Positions 29,565 to 39,112 of a stretch of DNA of 64,000 nt are shown here, piece after piece. The position numbers were made by a program, and so were the translations under genes. This DNA comes from Sphingomonas cannabina (lineage in GTDB: Bacteria; Pseudomonadota; Alphaproteobacteria; Sphingomonadales; Sphingomonadaceae), in NCBI RefSeq assembly GCF_021391395.1, contig NZ_CP090059.1, forward strand, positions 3,581,001 through 3,645,000, given 5' to 3'. A model generated the notes under the pieces. That model worked only from the letters and a program-made list of their open reading frames with translations. It did not search any database and was not told the origin of the DNA. How positions within the stretch are numbered: position 1 is the stretch's first letter; the number at the start of each line of letters is the position of its first letter.

Positions 29565-31031
29565 ATGGGAAGGAAAGTTGCGCTTACCCCCGCGTCGATC
29601 GACGCCCTGCAAAAAGGATTGCTGGCAGATCTCCTAACACCAGGCCTCGCCATCGAGGTGCTGGCGAGCGGTAAGAAGCGATGGCGGTTTCGGCGGCTAG
29701 TCGCTGGCACGAAGACGATTGTCACGATGTTCGGCGGCCTCTTTCCTGCACGGACAATTGCCGACGCGCGCGAATGGGCGCGAGGTCTCAATGAAAAGGT
29801 GGAGGCGGGCACAGATCCGCGCATTGCCTTGCGTGAAGAGAAAGCTCGCGCAGAGATGACGGTGGCCCGTGCCCACGGGCTTTATATGGTCGCAGTTCGG
29901 GAGGGTCGGTCGTCTCGCGCCAAACGGCCTAACAAGCCGAGAACGATCAAGGATAAGCTCGACATCTACAATCGCGACATTGCGCCGAAGCTCGCCAAGC
30001 GCAGCATCTATGAGGTAACAGAAACGGACCTGATCAAGCTCATCGAAGCCAAGGGCAAGGTCGCCAAGATTCGAGCAAATCGCCTCGCAGCCGAATTGAA
30101 GGTGTTCTTCGGCTGGGCAGCGTCGTTGCGCGGACTTGAAGTGGGTCTCGAAGTCGACCCCTCGCGACGCCTCGGCGATCTGCGCTTCCCCGAGACGGAA
30201 CGGTCCCGAAACCTGAGCCTGTTAGAGCTGGAGTGGTTCCTGACAGCCTTGGTGGATGAACCACGCTGGGTCCAGCGCGGCATGCTGCTCTGGCTGCTGA
30301 CTGCCGCACGCATTTCGGAGCTCGTCAAGGCGAAGAGCGCCGAGGTGGTCGATGGAGTGTGGACGATCCCAAGTCCGCGCGTAAAAAATTCATTCGCACA
30401 TACCATCGCACTTGGCCCTTGGGGCCGCACACTCATGCAAAGCAATCACGAGTGGATTTTCCCGGCTCCGAGAGCCGATGGACCGCGCAACAATTCGGTT
30501 TGGTATAAGGCGCGCGATCGCGTTCGCGCGCGTATGGCAGCGCTTGCCGGCCAGCCGATCGAGCGATTCACCCCACACGACTTCCGGCGCACTGCGCGCT
30601 CCAATACCAAGCGGCTCAAGGTGGACTATGAGACTGCGGAAGCCATGCTCAATCACGTCAAGAAGGGGCTGGAACGCACCTATGATCAGTATGCGCTGGA
30701 AGAGGAGAAGCGCGCCTGGTTCCTGGCTTGGGAGCAGGAGGTGGCCGCGATCGCCAAGCGCGCGGGCGTGGCGGAGGCGCTAGGCGTCCCGGAGATCGAG
30801 ATGCCACGTACTCAAATGTCCGTCACCCTCCAGCTACCACAAGGCTCGGGAGTCCAGCCAAGCATCGACTTCGGAACGCCTGAAGCGCGGACAGCTCCGA
30901 TACTTGCTCAACCCGCTGCCAAGTTCATATTCCCGAGGGAAGCTTGGCGGCCGGCGCTTTCGCAAGCGATCGATCTGTCTTCTCGACAGCCGTGCGATAC
31001 GCGCAAACTCGTCCGCAGTGATGAGGTCTGA
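29565..31031 (+). CDS. int: Tyrosine recombinase integrase
   Basis: 488 aa. An N-terminal DUF4102-like arm-binding domain (residues 1-90), a core-binding domain (100-210) and the catalytic domain. Active-site residues visible: R249 in LTAARISEL, H338 and R341 in HDFRR, H364 in MLNHVKKG and Y373 in RTYDQY, with K274 as the likely beta-hairpin lysine. The last 65 residues, rich in Pro/Gln, are antisense to the alpA-like gene and are not a recognisable domain. A GGAG precedes the ATG. It integrates the element at tRNA-Gln. Confidence 0.96.
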   Translation: MGRKVALTPASIDALQKGLLADLLTPGLAIEVLASGKKRWRFRRLVAGTKTIVTMFGGLFPARTIADAREWARGLNEKVEAGTDPRIALREEKARAEMTVARAHGLYMVAVREGRSSRAKRPNKPRTIKDKLDIYNRDIAPKLAKRSIYEVTETDLIKLIEAKGKVAKIRANRLAAELKVFFGWAASLRGLEVGLEVDPSRRLGDLRFPETERSRNLSLLELEWFLTALVDEPRWVQRGMLLWLLTAARISELVKAKSAEVVDGVWTIPSPRVKNSFAHTIALGPWGRTLMQSNHEWIFPAPRADGPRNNSVWYKARDRVRARMAALAGQPIERFTPHDFRRTARSNTKRLKVDYETAEAMLNHVKKGLERTYDQYALEEEKRAWFLAWEQEVAAIAKRAGVAEALGVPEIEMPRTQMSVTLQLPQGSGVQPSIDFGTPEARTAPILAQPAAKFIFPREAWRPALSQAIDLSSRQPCDTRKLVRSDEV

Positions 31032-31079
31032 CGCCGAATCCGCCAGCGGCCGAGCCGATCGATCGGAATGACTACGCAT
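30834..31079 (-). CDS. AlpA-like HTH protein (putative excisionase/regulator)
   Basis: 81 aa from ATG at 31079 (a GTG at 31124 would give 96 aa). DLITADEFARIARLSRRQID is a MerR/AlpA-type HTH, followed by a wing with FPREYELGSG and the usual end RRSEVDAWLDSR. AlpA-type proteins activate excision of integrated elements. It overlaps the end of the DUF2274 gene by 8 nt at the tail of the trb operon and lies antisense over the last 198 bp of int. Confidence 0.82.
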   Translation of the reverse strand: MRSHSDRSARPLADSASDLITADEFARIARLSRRQIDRLRKRRPPSFPREYELGSGLSKYRSCPRFRRSEVDAWLDSRALW

Positions 31080-31302
31080 TCCGATCGATCGCTTCCCGGC
31101 ACCAGCGGATGAAGGCTTTGTCACTTTCGAGAAAGGCTTGCGCGATAGCAGGCACGAGTTCAGCGACGGCTACCTCTTGCCGATATGCGGTTTGATAAAA
31201 CTGGGCATATCGCGCAAGGGCGCGGCTGAGCTCCGGATTTATGCTGATTGTCAGCTTGATCGGGGTGCGATCGGGCAGCTTGGCCAGCCTGATGCCGGAC
31301 AT
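31072..31302 (-). CDS. DUF2274 family protein
   Basis: 76 aa, small, with the family pattern LAKLPDRTPIKLTISINPELSRALARYAQFY, which resembles a ribbon-helix-helix strand-helix start. DUF2274 genes regularly follow trbI in Trb-type conjugation operons, as here, one nucleotide after the trbI stop. The role is unknown, possibly operon autoregulation. Confidence 0.85.
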   Translation of the reverse strand: MSGIRLAKLPDRTPIKLTISINPELSRALARYAQFYQTAYRQEVAVAELVPAIAQAFLESDKAFIRWCREAIDRNA

Positions 31303-31303
31303 G

Positions 31304-32545
31304 TCAGGGCCTCCCCCCGCTCTGCCAGGGCCGCAATATAATATCCTTGTGCACGACGATCCTGAGCGGCCAGCCCGGTCGGACCATGATCGTCGGCTGG
31401 ATGTTCAGATTCTTCATGACGATCTGGTCACCCGCTCGCGAAGCGCTCTGCTGGCTCGATTCCCTGATGGCACGGACAAGATTGCTCTCGGCACTGAAGC
31501 TCAATTCGGTGCCGACGCTCAGCAGGGTCGAAAGCGCGACGCCCTTCAGCAGTTGCCAGGTATGCAGGTCCACCTTGTCTGCAAGCCCAGCATAGCCGGC
31601 GGTATCGGTCGTCGGCACATTGTCGATGCGGACCGAAGACCCGTCGGGCAGGATGATCCGTTGCCAGACCACCAACGCCCGTTTCTGTCCAAATGCGACG
31701 ACGCTGTCATAGCTGCCGATCAGTCGTGATCCCTGCGGAATCAGAAGGATCCGCCCCGTCATCGTATCATAGGCATTTTCGGTCACCTGCGCGGCCACGA
31801 GTCCCGGCAGATCGGAATTGAGCCCGGTGATCAGGCTCGCCGCGATGACAGTCCCGGCACTCAGCGTATAGGGCGACGGCGGCCCGACCAAGACATGCGG
31901 GTTGACGTCGCCGCCGGCATCCTTGCCGGAAATGAAGTCGGCCTTGCGCTGCTGGTTGGCGGGATCGCGCTCGGGATCGAGCGCGAGGCGCGTAGCTGTT
32001 GCGTCAGTATCAGTAGAGGCAGGTGCCGAGGATGCAGCGGCCGGAGTGATTCCATTCGCCGACCCGGCGCCCGAGACCTGCACCATCACTCCGGATTCAC
32101 GGGCGGCTTTGCGCTCGGCGGCGATGCGCTGGCGCTCGGCTTCGGCGGCCTGCTTTCCGGCATCGGGCGTTGTTGCGATCGGCGCTGCGCCGATCGCGCG
32201 CTGACGTTCGAGGATCGGCCGACCAAGATCGCCGGGCAGTGGCGGCCCGAGCTTCGGCACCTCGCCATAGGAGCTGGGCAACACGCTCAGCGTATCGCTG
32301 GGCACCTTTGCCGGCGCGACGTTCTCGTCCTCTCGCGGGACGAGGTGCAGGCTCGCCGGTTTGAGCGCGATCCAGGTGGTCGCCACCACCATCAGCGCCG
32401 CCGCGCCCGCAGCGGCGACGACGATACCTCGCTTAAACCGGATTGCACGGCTCGGGCCGCCGCGCAGCACTGTCGTTTCGGGATCGAGCTTCCTCGGCGT
32501 GCTCTCCATTGCCGGCACGGCATCGGGCTCGGGAGCGCCAGTCAT
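31304..32545 (-). CDS. trbI: TrbI, VirB10-like conjugal transfer protein
   Basis: 413 aa from ATG at 32545, overlapping the trbG stop. A cytoplasmic N-terminus is followed by one membrane helix (IVVAAAGAAALMVVATTWIAL, residues about 41-61), a Pro/Ala-rich periplasmic linker, and the C-terminal TrbI/VirB10 domain (SAGTVIAASLITGLNSDLPG, ILLIPQGSRLIGSYDS). It spans inner and outer membrane complexes of the type IV secretion channel. Confidence 0.95.
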   Translation of the reverse strand: MTGAPEPDAVPAMESTPRKLDPETTVLRGGPSRAIRFKRGIVVAAAGAAALMVVATTWIALKPASLHLVPREDENVAPAKVPSDTLSVLPSSYGEVPKLGPPLPGDLGRPILERQRAIGAAPIATTPDAGKQAAEAERQRIAAERKAARESGVMVQVSGAGSANGITPAAASSAPASTDTDATATRLALDPERDPANQQRKADFISGKDAGGDVNPHVLVGPPSPYTLSAGTVIAASLITGLNSDLPGLVAAQVTENAYDTMTGRILLIPQGSRLIGSYDSVVAFGQKRALVVWQRIILPDGSSVRIDNVPTTDTAGYAGLADKVDLHTWQLLKGVALSTLLSVGTELSFSAESNLVRAIRESSQQSASRAGDQIVMKNLNIQPTIMVRPGWPLRIVVHKDIILRPWQSGGRP

Positions 32546-33393
32546 GACGCCCGCCCTCTCCGCCCGGCGCCGCGCGTGATCCGTACGACCTCCTGGTGCC
32601 GGGCACCGAGCCTGAGCTCGGCGGCATCGAAGATCCGGTCGACGATGTAGAAGCGCCCGCGCTGGCGATAGTTGACGAGCTGCGCCTCGCCGTTCTCGCC
32701 GACCACGAACAAGGGTGGCGCCTCGCCGACCGCAATCGCGGCAGGGAATTCGATGAAGGTCTGGTGACCGTTGTCGAACGCACGCAGCGGCCGCCATGCC
32801 GGACGATCGCCCGAGATCGCATAGTCGAACCGGAGCGCGTCGAGCTCCAGCCCGTCGGCGACAGGGGCCGCTGCCTCGGCCTCCGCGGCCGCGCGGCGGT
32901 AGGCGATGAGCGCGTCCTGCGGATAGGTCCACGAGACCGACGTCATCGCCGGCCCGGCGCTGCTGACGAGAGCGAGATGATAGGTCCGCCGGTCGGTGGT
33001 GATGACGAGGTTGGTCGAGAGGCCCGCCGAGAAGGGCTTGACCAGGACGTGCGTGCGCCGGCCTGCGCCGGAGCCGCTGGTCGTGTCGCCGATCACCCAG
33101 CGGGCGGTGTCGCCGCTCGCGATCGCGCTCAACGTCTCGCCGGGTTCGAGGACGATGTCGGTTATCCGCTCGGGCGCCGTGTGGACCTGATAAATCGCCC
33201 CTTCGGCGAACGGATGGACCGCCGCCGCGTTGACGAACGACCGCGGCCCGGGCGCGATCGTGGCGGCGCGGTTGGCCTCCAACACCCGTGCCGGGCTGCC
33301 TTGCCGCCCCGCCGGACGATCCTGCGGCGGCGGTGCCGCGGCACCCAGCAGCAGGCCCAGCGCAAGGGTCGAGGGGATCAGGTGCGGTCTCAT
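32542..33393 (-). CDS. trbG: TrbG, VirB9-like outer-membrane complex protein
   Basis: 283 aa from ATG at 33393 with a signal peptide (IPSTLALGLLLGAAA). The VirB9/TrbG fold is seen in FAEGAIYQVHTAPERITDIVLEPGE and in the C-terminal DDGHQTFIEFP-like segment NGHQTFIEFPAAI. Overlaps both neighbours by a few nucleotides. Confidence 0.94.
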   Translation of the reverse strand: MRPHLIPSTLALGLLLGAAAPPPQDRPAGRQGSPARVLEANRAATIAPGPRSFVNAAAVHPFAEGAIYQVHTAPERITDIVLEPGETLSAIASGDTARWVIGDTTSGSGAGRRTHVLVKPFSAGLSTNLVITTDRRTYHLALVSSAGPAMTSVSWTYPQDALIAYRRAAAEAEAAAPVADGLELDALRFDYAISGDRPAWRPLRAFDNGHQTFIEFPAAIAVGEAPPLFVVGENGEAQLVNYRQRGRFYIVDRIFDAAELRLGARHQEVVRITRGAGRRGRAS

Positions 33394-34202
33394 GGGCGGT
33401 TCTCCGGAACGGTCATGGGCTGAGGGGCGAGGTTCGGGTCGAGCGGCGAGCCGAGCGGAAGGCCGGCCGGCGGCTGCGGCGCCGGTGCGGGGGCCGGCGA
33501 CGGCGCGGTGCCGCTCGCCGGATCGAGTTCGCGGCTCCAGTCGATCGCGTCGACGTAGAGGCCGAGCGGGTTCTTGCGGAGCACCTCGGCGCTGGCCGGC
33601 GGCCGCGTGACGACGGTGAGGATCGCGGTCCAGTTCGATCGGCCGCCCGGCGCCCCGCGCTCGAATGCGGTCTCGGTCCATTTCACCTGGAAGGAGCGGT
33701 CCGAGGCGCGCACCACGCTCGTCACCTGGACCGAGACGATCTTGTTGCCGAGATCGGCGAACGGGTCGTTCGCCCGCGCATAGGCGTCGAGGAACTGCGC
33801 GCCGCGCCGGGTGGCGAAGTCATAGGCCGATAGCCAGGACCGGCGCATCAGCACCGGGTCGAGCGACTTCGAGCGGACATTCTCGACGAACCGGGCAAGG
33901 TGCCATGCGACCTGCGCGTCGGTCGGCCGGTAATTCCGCTCGGCCTCGGTGACGGCGCGCGCCTCGCCCAGCCGGTCGACCTCGACGATATAGGGCACGA
34001 CCTTGCTCTGGCTCGCCTGCCAGAGGACGCCGCCGCCCATGGCGGCCGCGAGCGCGAGGCCGCCGAACGCCATCAGCCGCCAGTTGCGGGCCTGAACCCG
34101 CGCCGATCCGATCCGCTCGTCCCAGAGCTGGCCGGCGCGCTGGAAGGGCGTCTCCGGCTCGGGGGTGCGGCCGTAGCGCTGGATGCTGCGCCTGAAGATC
34201 AT
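33390..34202 (-). CDS. trbF: TrbF, VirB8-like inner-membrane protein
   Basis: 270 aa: a short cytoplasmic part, one membrane helix (LMAFGGLALAAAMGGGVLW) and a periplasmic VirB8-like domain with VVPYIVEVDRLGEA and VKWTETAFERG; a Pro/Ala-rich tail follows. It nucleates assembly of the transfer channel. It overlaps trbL and trbG by 4 nt each. Confidence 0.95.
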   Translation of the reverse strand: MIFRRSIQRYGRTPEPETPFQRAGQLWDERIGSARVQARNWRLMAFGGLALAAAMGGGVLWQASQSKVVPYIVEVDRLGEARAVTEAERNYRPTDAQVAWHLARFVENVRSKSLDPVLMRRSWLSAYDFATRRGAQFLDAYARANDPFADLGNKIVSVQVTSVVRASDRSFQVKWTETAFERGAPGGRSNWTAILTVVTRPPASAEVLRKNPLGLYVDAIDWSRELDPASGTAPSPAPAPAPQPPAGLPLGSPLDPNLAPQPMTVPENRP

Positions 34203-35506
34203 GACTCCTTCTCCTTGATGTCCGGGGTGGCGGAGGCGCCGCCGCGATCGCCCTGCTGGAGCGCGTGGATCGCGACCTGGCGGTGGTGGCGCAGGTCCTG
34301 CCGGCGCGTCATCGCGCGCGCCCAGGGCGGCGCAGCGCTGGCCGCGGTGCCGGCGGGCGCCGGCTCGGCATTGCCGCTAGTGCCGACCATCGCCGCCCAG
34401 GCGGTATCGCGTCCGGCCTCAGCCGCATCGGCGATGCCGAAGGCGCTTCCCGCCTTCTGCCGGATCGCGCCGCCGGCAGCGCGGGCGATGCCGCCGAGAC
34501 CGGCGGCGACGCTCGGCACGGCGGCGGTTTCCTTGCCGAGGGTGTAGGCGGTCGAGGCGGCCGCACCCATCGCGGTCCCGGAGCGCACGGCGCCGACCGC
34601 CGCGCCGCCCACCGCTCGCGCCGCGCCGATCGTTCCCGCGCCGGCGAGCATGGTCACGCCGGCGGCGCCGAACGTGGTCCCGAGCGCCGCGCCGGCGCCG
34701 AGCTGCGGCGCGCCGGCGACCAGGCCGGAGGCGATCGACGGGCCGAAGATGCCGAGGCCGAACAGGGTGAGCGCGGCGAGCACCAGGCTCATCGCCTGAC
34801 CGATGTCGGGCTCCCGTCCCTGGAGGGCAGTGGTGAACTCGTCGAAGAAATTGGAGCCGATGCCGATGATGACCGCGAGCACCATCACCTTGATGCCCGA
34901 GCTCACCACCGAGCCGAGCACGCGCTCAGCAAGAAAGCTGGTGCGGTTCCACAGCGCGAACGGCACCAGCACGAACCCGGAGAGCGCGGTCAGCTTGAAC
35001 TCGACGATGGTGACGAAGACCTGGACCGCGAGGATGAAGAAGGCGAGGATCACCAGCGCCCAGGCGAACAGCAGCACGGCGATCGCCGGGAAATTGTCGA
35101 AGAAGGTGGTGAACCCGATCATCTTGCCGGCCTGGTCGGCGAGCGGCCAGGCGGCGGAGAAGCCGATGCCGGCGAGCCGGCCGGGTTTGAGCAGGTCGTC
35201 TGCCGACAGCGTGCCGCCGCCCGCGGTGAGCCCGGCGGCGGCGAACGAGCGGAAGATGATGTCGCCCAGCGTCGAGAAGCTGTTGATGATGAACGCGAAG
35301 GCGCCGACGTAGAGGATCTTCTTCAAGAAGCGGCCGAGCACGTCCTGCTCGCCGCCCAAGGACCAGAACAGCCCGGCCAGGGTGATGTCGATACCGATCA
35401 GCGTCGCGGTGAGGAACGCGACGTCGCCGCCCAGCAGCCCGAATCCCGCATCGATGTAGGTGATGAAGGTCTCGAGGAACCGGTCGATGACGTTGAGGTC
35501 GGTCAT
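34199..35506 (-). CDS. trbL: TrbL, VirB6-like polytopic protein
   Basis: 435 aa from ATG at 35506 with at least six hydrophobic segments (for example FLTATLIGIDITLAGLFWSLG, ILYVGAFAFIINSF and WALVILAFFILAVQVFVTIVEF) and a long Ala/Gly-rich cytoplasmic tail. It forms part of the inner-membrane channel. A 116-nt gap separates it from trbJ; no lipoprotein-like trbK reading frame is evident there. Confidence 0.94.
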   Translation of the reverse strand: MTDLNVIDRFLETFITYIDAGFGLLGGDVAFLTATLIGIDITLAGLFWSLGGEQDVLGRFLKKILYVGAFAFIINSFSTLGDIIFRSFAAAGLTAGGGTLSADDLLKPGRLAGIGFSAAWPLADQAGKMIGFTTFFDNFPAIAVLLFAWALVILAFFILAVQVFVTIVEFKLTALSGFVLVPFALWNRTSFLAERVLGSVVSSGIKVMVLAVIIGIGSNFFDEFTTALQGREPDIGQAMSLVLAALTLFGLGIFGPSIASGLVAGAPQLGAGAALGTTFGAAGVTMLAGAGTIGAARAVGGAAVGAVRSGTAMGAAASTAYTLGKETAAVPSVAAGLGGIARAAGGAIRQKAGSAFGIADAAEAGRDTAWAAMVGTSGNAEPAPAGTAASAAPPWARAMTRRQDLRHHRQVAIHALQQGDRGGASATPDIKEKES

Positions 35507-35622
35507 GGTGGCTGTCCTAGGTCTGGCGACAAGGCCGCGGGGCACGCTCGGGGGAGCTGCGGCGCGCCCCGCGGCGGCGACGGCGGGAGGCGAAACCGCC
35601 GCCGCGCTGCACCGGCACGGGC

Positions 35623-36381
35623 CTATTGGGGCGTGTAGGCCGTGCCGGAGCCGAGGAACCGCTTGGTCGCCGCGCGCGCCTCGGCCTCCGCCTGGCCACG
35701 CCGCGCCAGCTCAAGCGCCTGCGCGCGGAACTGCGCGGACATCAGCTGCTGGAGCTGGAACTGCTGCTTGGTGGCGAGCGCGAGCAGCTGGTTGGTGGTC
35801 TGCTGCGCCTGGAGCCCACCCTCCGCGCCCTGGCTGCGCGCGACCAGTGCTTCCAGCATGCGCGCGTCGGCCGCGACATTCTCGACCACCTGGGCCTGCA
35901 CACCCATCGTCCGGCGGTAAGCAGTCATCGCGATGTCGAGGCGGCCCCGCGCGGCGACCACCTGTTCGTCGGTACGCAGCGCCGCATTGAGGTCGGTCGG
36001 GAAGAGCTGGCGCAGCTGCCGGTCGAGGCCGTCGACGCGGAAGCGCACGCCTTGCGCCTCGGCCATCAGCTGATCGACCTGCTCGAGCGCCTGGCGCAGC
36101 GCATCGAGCTCGGGGAAGCTCACCCGGGAGAGGTTCCGCGCCTGATTGAGCAGCATCGTCGCCTCATTCTGGAGCGACCGGACCTGGTTGTTGATCTGGC
36201 TGAGCGTCCGCGCGGCGGTGAGCAGGTTCTGCGCATAGTTCCTGGGATCGAACACGGTCATCTGCGCGGCGGCGGGCCGGGTGGTGAGCGCGAGGCCGCC
36301 CGACAGGACGGCAGCGCCGAGCAGCGCGCCGCCGAGGCGGCGGGCCATTGTCCTGGAGGTGCGGCGGGCAAGCGAGGTCAT
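35623..36381 (-). CDS. trbJ: TrbJ, VirB5-like conjugal transfer protein
   Basis: 252 aa from ATG at 36381 with a signal peptide (LGGALLGAAVLSGGLALTT...AAA). The mature part is helical: FDPRNYAQNLLTAARTLSQINNQVRSLQNEA is the conserved N-terminal TrbJ pattern. Likely a minor pilus or adhesion component. Start overlaps the trbE stop. Confidence 0.93.
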   Translation of the reverse strand: MTSLARRTSRTMARRLGGALLGAAVLSGGLALTTRPAAAQMTVFDPRNYAQNLLTAARTLSQINNQVRSLQNEATMLLNQARNLSRVSFPELDALRQALEQVDQLMAEAQGVRFRVDGLDRQLRQLFPTDLNAALRTDEQVVAARGRLDIAMTAYRRTMGVQAQVVENVAADARMLEALVARSQGAEGGLQAQQTTNQLLALATKQQFQLQQLMSAQFRAQALELARRGQAEAEARAATKRFLGSGTAYTPQ

Positions 36382-38834
36382 GACAGCTCTCCTTCGGGGC
36401 GGGGGGATGGGTTGCGGAGATCGGCGAGCAGCTCGGCGGCCCAGTCGAGGCCGGCGCCGGCGAGGAAGTGGGCGGCAAAATCCTGCGAACCGTGCTCGGC
36501 GAGGATCGCATCGATGCGCTGCTGGGTCCGGGGATCGGACGCGCCGCACAGCGCCAGCGCGACGGGGCCGAGGCCGAGCTCGAACAGCCGGTTGCCGCGG
36601 GCGGACTGGAGGTAATAGTGGCGCTTGGGAGTCGCCCGGGCGACCAGCTCGATTTGCCGGGCGTTGAGGCCGAACCGCTGATAGACCGCCCGCATCTGCG
36701 GCTCGATCGCGCGGTCGTTGGGCAGCAGGAGGCGCTGCGGACAGCTCTCGATGATCGCCGGCGCGATGCTGCTGTCGGCGATGTCGGCGAGGCTTTGCGT
36801 GGCGAACAGCACCGCGACATTGCGCTTGCGCAGCACCTTCAGCCATTCGCGGATGCGCGCGGCGAACAGCGGGTGATCGAGGAACTTCCAGGCCTCGTCA
36901 AGGATGAGCAGGGTCGGACGGCCGTCGAACCGCTCCTCGAGCCGGTGGAACAGATAGGTCAGGACCGGCGCGACCACGCCTTCGTGGTTCATCAGTGCCT
37001 CGGTCTCGAAGCACTGGATGTCGGCGAGGGCGAGACCCTGCTCGGCGGCGTCGAGCAGTCGACCATAGGGACCTTCGAGCGTGTAGGCGGTGAGCGCGAC
37101 CCTGAGCGCGTTCGACTGGAGCAGCATGGCAAGGCCGGTCAGCGTCCGCTCCTCGGGCGGCGCCGGGGCGAGGCAGGTCAGCGCCGACCAGACCGCGGCC
37201 TTGATCTCGGGCGTGACGAGGACCTTCTCGTGCGCGAGGAGCGCACTCACCCATTCGGCGGCCCAGCTGCGCTCGGCGGGGTTATCGATCGCGCGCAGCG
37301 GCTGGAAGGCGATGCCCCCTTCCCCGCAGTCGGCGCCGAGGCCGAGCGCGTGGTGCGCGCCGCCCATCGCCAGCACCGCCGCCCGCGCCGAGCAGCCCTT
37401 GTCGAAGATGTAGAGCTGGGCGCCCGGATAGCGGCGGAACTGGAGCGCGATCAACGCCAGCAGCACCGACTTGCCCGCGCCGGTCGGGCCGACCACCAGC
37501 ATGTGGCCGACATCGCCGACATGGGTCGAGAGGCGGAACGGCGTGGTGCCGGCGGTCTGCGCGACCAGGAGCGGCGGCCCGTCGAGATGGGCATTGTGCT
37601 CCGGACCCGCCCACATTGATGACAAGGGCATCAGGTGCGCGAGGTTGAGCGTGTGGACCAGCGGCTGGCGGACGTTGGCGTAGACGTGGCCGGGAAGCGA
37701 CGACAGCCACGCCTCGACCGCGTTCACGCTCTCGCGGATCGACGTGAAGCCGAGGCCGCCCACGATCCGCTCGACGGCGCGGACCTTCTCCTCGGCGCGG
37801 TTACGATCGCGATCGGCGACCGTGATCGTAGTGGTGAGATAGCCGAACGCGACGTGATCGGCCCCGAGCACCTGCAGCGCCTGGTCGGCGTCGACCACCT
37901 TGTTGTCGGCATCGCTGTCGAGGAGCTGCGCCGGCTGGTTGTACATGACCTCGCGGACGAGCGCGGCGAGCGACTTGCGCTTGTTGAACCACTGGCGCCG
38001 GATCTTCGTCAGCACCCTGGTGGCGTCGGCCTTGTCGAGCGCGAGAAAGCGGGTCGACCAGCGATAGGCGAAGTCCGCCTCGTTGAGCGCGTCGAGGATG
38101 CTCGGCCGGCTGAGGTTGGGGAACCCGAGCACGGTCAGCGTGCGTAGGTGCATGTCGCCCAGCATCGGCTCGAGGCCGCCGGTCAGCGGCGTGTCGACGA
38201 GCAACGCGTCGAGGTACATCGGCGTCTCTGGCACGGCGACGGCCTGCCGGCGCGGCGAGATCGCCCCGTGCAGGTAGGTCAGCGTCTCGGCGGAGGTGAG
38301 CGCACGCACCTCGGACATGAAGCTGGAGAGCAGGTCGAGGGTGCGGTCGGTCTCCGCGACGAAGGACGCCAGCGCCCCGCGCCAGTCGCGTCCCTTCGCT
38401 TCGTCGGGGTGCTCGACCAATGACCGCCCTGCCGCATCGGCGCGGTCGGGCATCGGCAGCCAGACGAGCGTCAGGTGATAGCGGCTCTCGAAATGCTCGC
38501 TCTCGGCCTCGAACGCGGCGCGGCGTTCGGCATCGACCAGCGCGGAGACCGGATCGGGAAAGTCGGATCGGGGATAACCCAGCGCCTCGCGCCGCTCGGC
38601 CTCGACGAACACCGCCCAACCGGAGCCGAGGCGCCTCAGCACATTGTTGGCGCGGGCCGACGCGGCGATCAGCTCGGCCTCGGTTGCGCTTTCGAGGTCA
38701 GGGCCGCGGAAGGCGAAGCTGCGCTGGAAGCTGCCGTCCTTGTTGAGGACGACGCCGTCGGCGACCAGTGCCGCCCAAGGGAGATGATCGGCAAGCCGGT
38801 CGGCGCGGCGGCGGTATTCATGCAGCGCTAGCAT
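36378..38834 (-). CDS. trbE: TrbE, VirB4-like conjugation ATPase
   Basis: 818 aa from ATG at 38834 (MLALHEYRRRADRLADHLPW). Walker A GPTGAGKS at residues 449-456 and Walker B LLILDEAW. It energises pilus and channel assembly at the inner membrane. The frame is open upstream of this ATG but that part overlaps trbD and is not homologous. It is the largest gene of the operon. Confidence 0.96.
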   Translation of the reverse strand: MLALHEYRRRADRLADHLPWAALVADGVVLNKDGSFQRSFAFRGPDLESATEAELIAASARANNVLRRLGSGWAVFVEAERREALGYPRSDFPDPVSALVDAERRAAFEAESEHFESRYHLTLVWLPMPDRADAAGRSLVEHPDEAKGRDWRGALASFVAETDRTLDLLSSFMSEVRALTSAETLTYLHGAISPRRQAVAVPETPMYLDALLVDTPLTGGLEPMLGDMHLRTLTVLGFPNLSRPSILDALNEADFAYRWSTRFLALDKADATRVLTKIRRQWFNKRKSLAALVREVMYNQPAQLLDSDADNKVVDADQALQVLGADHVAFGYLTTTITVADRDRNRAEEKVRAVERIVGGLGFTSIRESVNAVEAWLSSLPGHVYANVRQPLVHTLNLAHLMPLSSMWAGPEHNAHLDGPPLLVAQTAGTTPFRLSTHVGDVGHMLVVGPTGAGKSVLLALIALQFRRYPGAQLYIFDKGCSARAAVLAMGGAHHALGLGADCGEGGIAFQPLRAIDNPAERSWAAEWVSALLAHEKVLVTPEIKAAVWSALTCLAPAPPEERTLTGLAMLLQSNALRVALTAYTLEGPYGRLLDAAEQGLALADIQCFETEALMNHEGVVAPVLTYLFHRLEERFDGRPTLLILDEAWKFLDHPLFAARIREWLKVLRKRNVAVLFATQSLADIADSSIAPAIIESCPQRLLLPNDRAIEPQMRAVYQRFGLNARQIELVARATPKRHYYLQSARGNRLFELGLGPVALALCGASDPRTQQRIDAILAEHGSQDFAAHFLAGAGLDWAAELLADLRNPSPRPEGELS

Positions 38835-39112
38835 GCGAGGTGGCTCTTCTGGCGAAGGTGCCGCAGCAGGACGGGCGCGAAGTCGGGGTCCCGGCGCGCG
38901 GTGAACACGGCGAGGCTGTGGCCGATCGCCCAGACCGCGATCCCGGCGAGCCATTGCTGGAGCCCCAGCCCGAGTGCGGCGGCGAGCGTGCCGTTCAGGA
39001 TCGCGATGCCGCGCGGCGCCCCGGCGAGCAGGATCGGCGCGCTCAATGCGTTGTGGATTGGCACCTCGAACCCGTCGAGGTGCCGGCCGTCGACAGGATC
39101 GGGACCCGCCAT
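38828..39112 (-). CDS. trbD: TrbD, VirB3-like protein
   Basis: 94 aa. The pattern LDGFEVPIHNALSAPILLAGAPRG at the start and two hydrophobic segments (ILNGTLAAALGLGL and WLAGIAVWAIGHSLAVF) match TrbD/VirB3, an inner-membrane partner of TrbE. Overlaps trbE by 7 nt and abuts trbC. Confidence 0.93.
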   Translation of the reverse strand: MAGPDPVDGRHLDGFEVPIHNALSAPILLAGAPRGIAILNGTLAAALGLGLQQWLAGIAVWAIGHSLAVFTARRDPDFAPVLLRHLRQKSHLAC

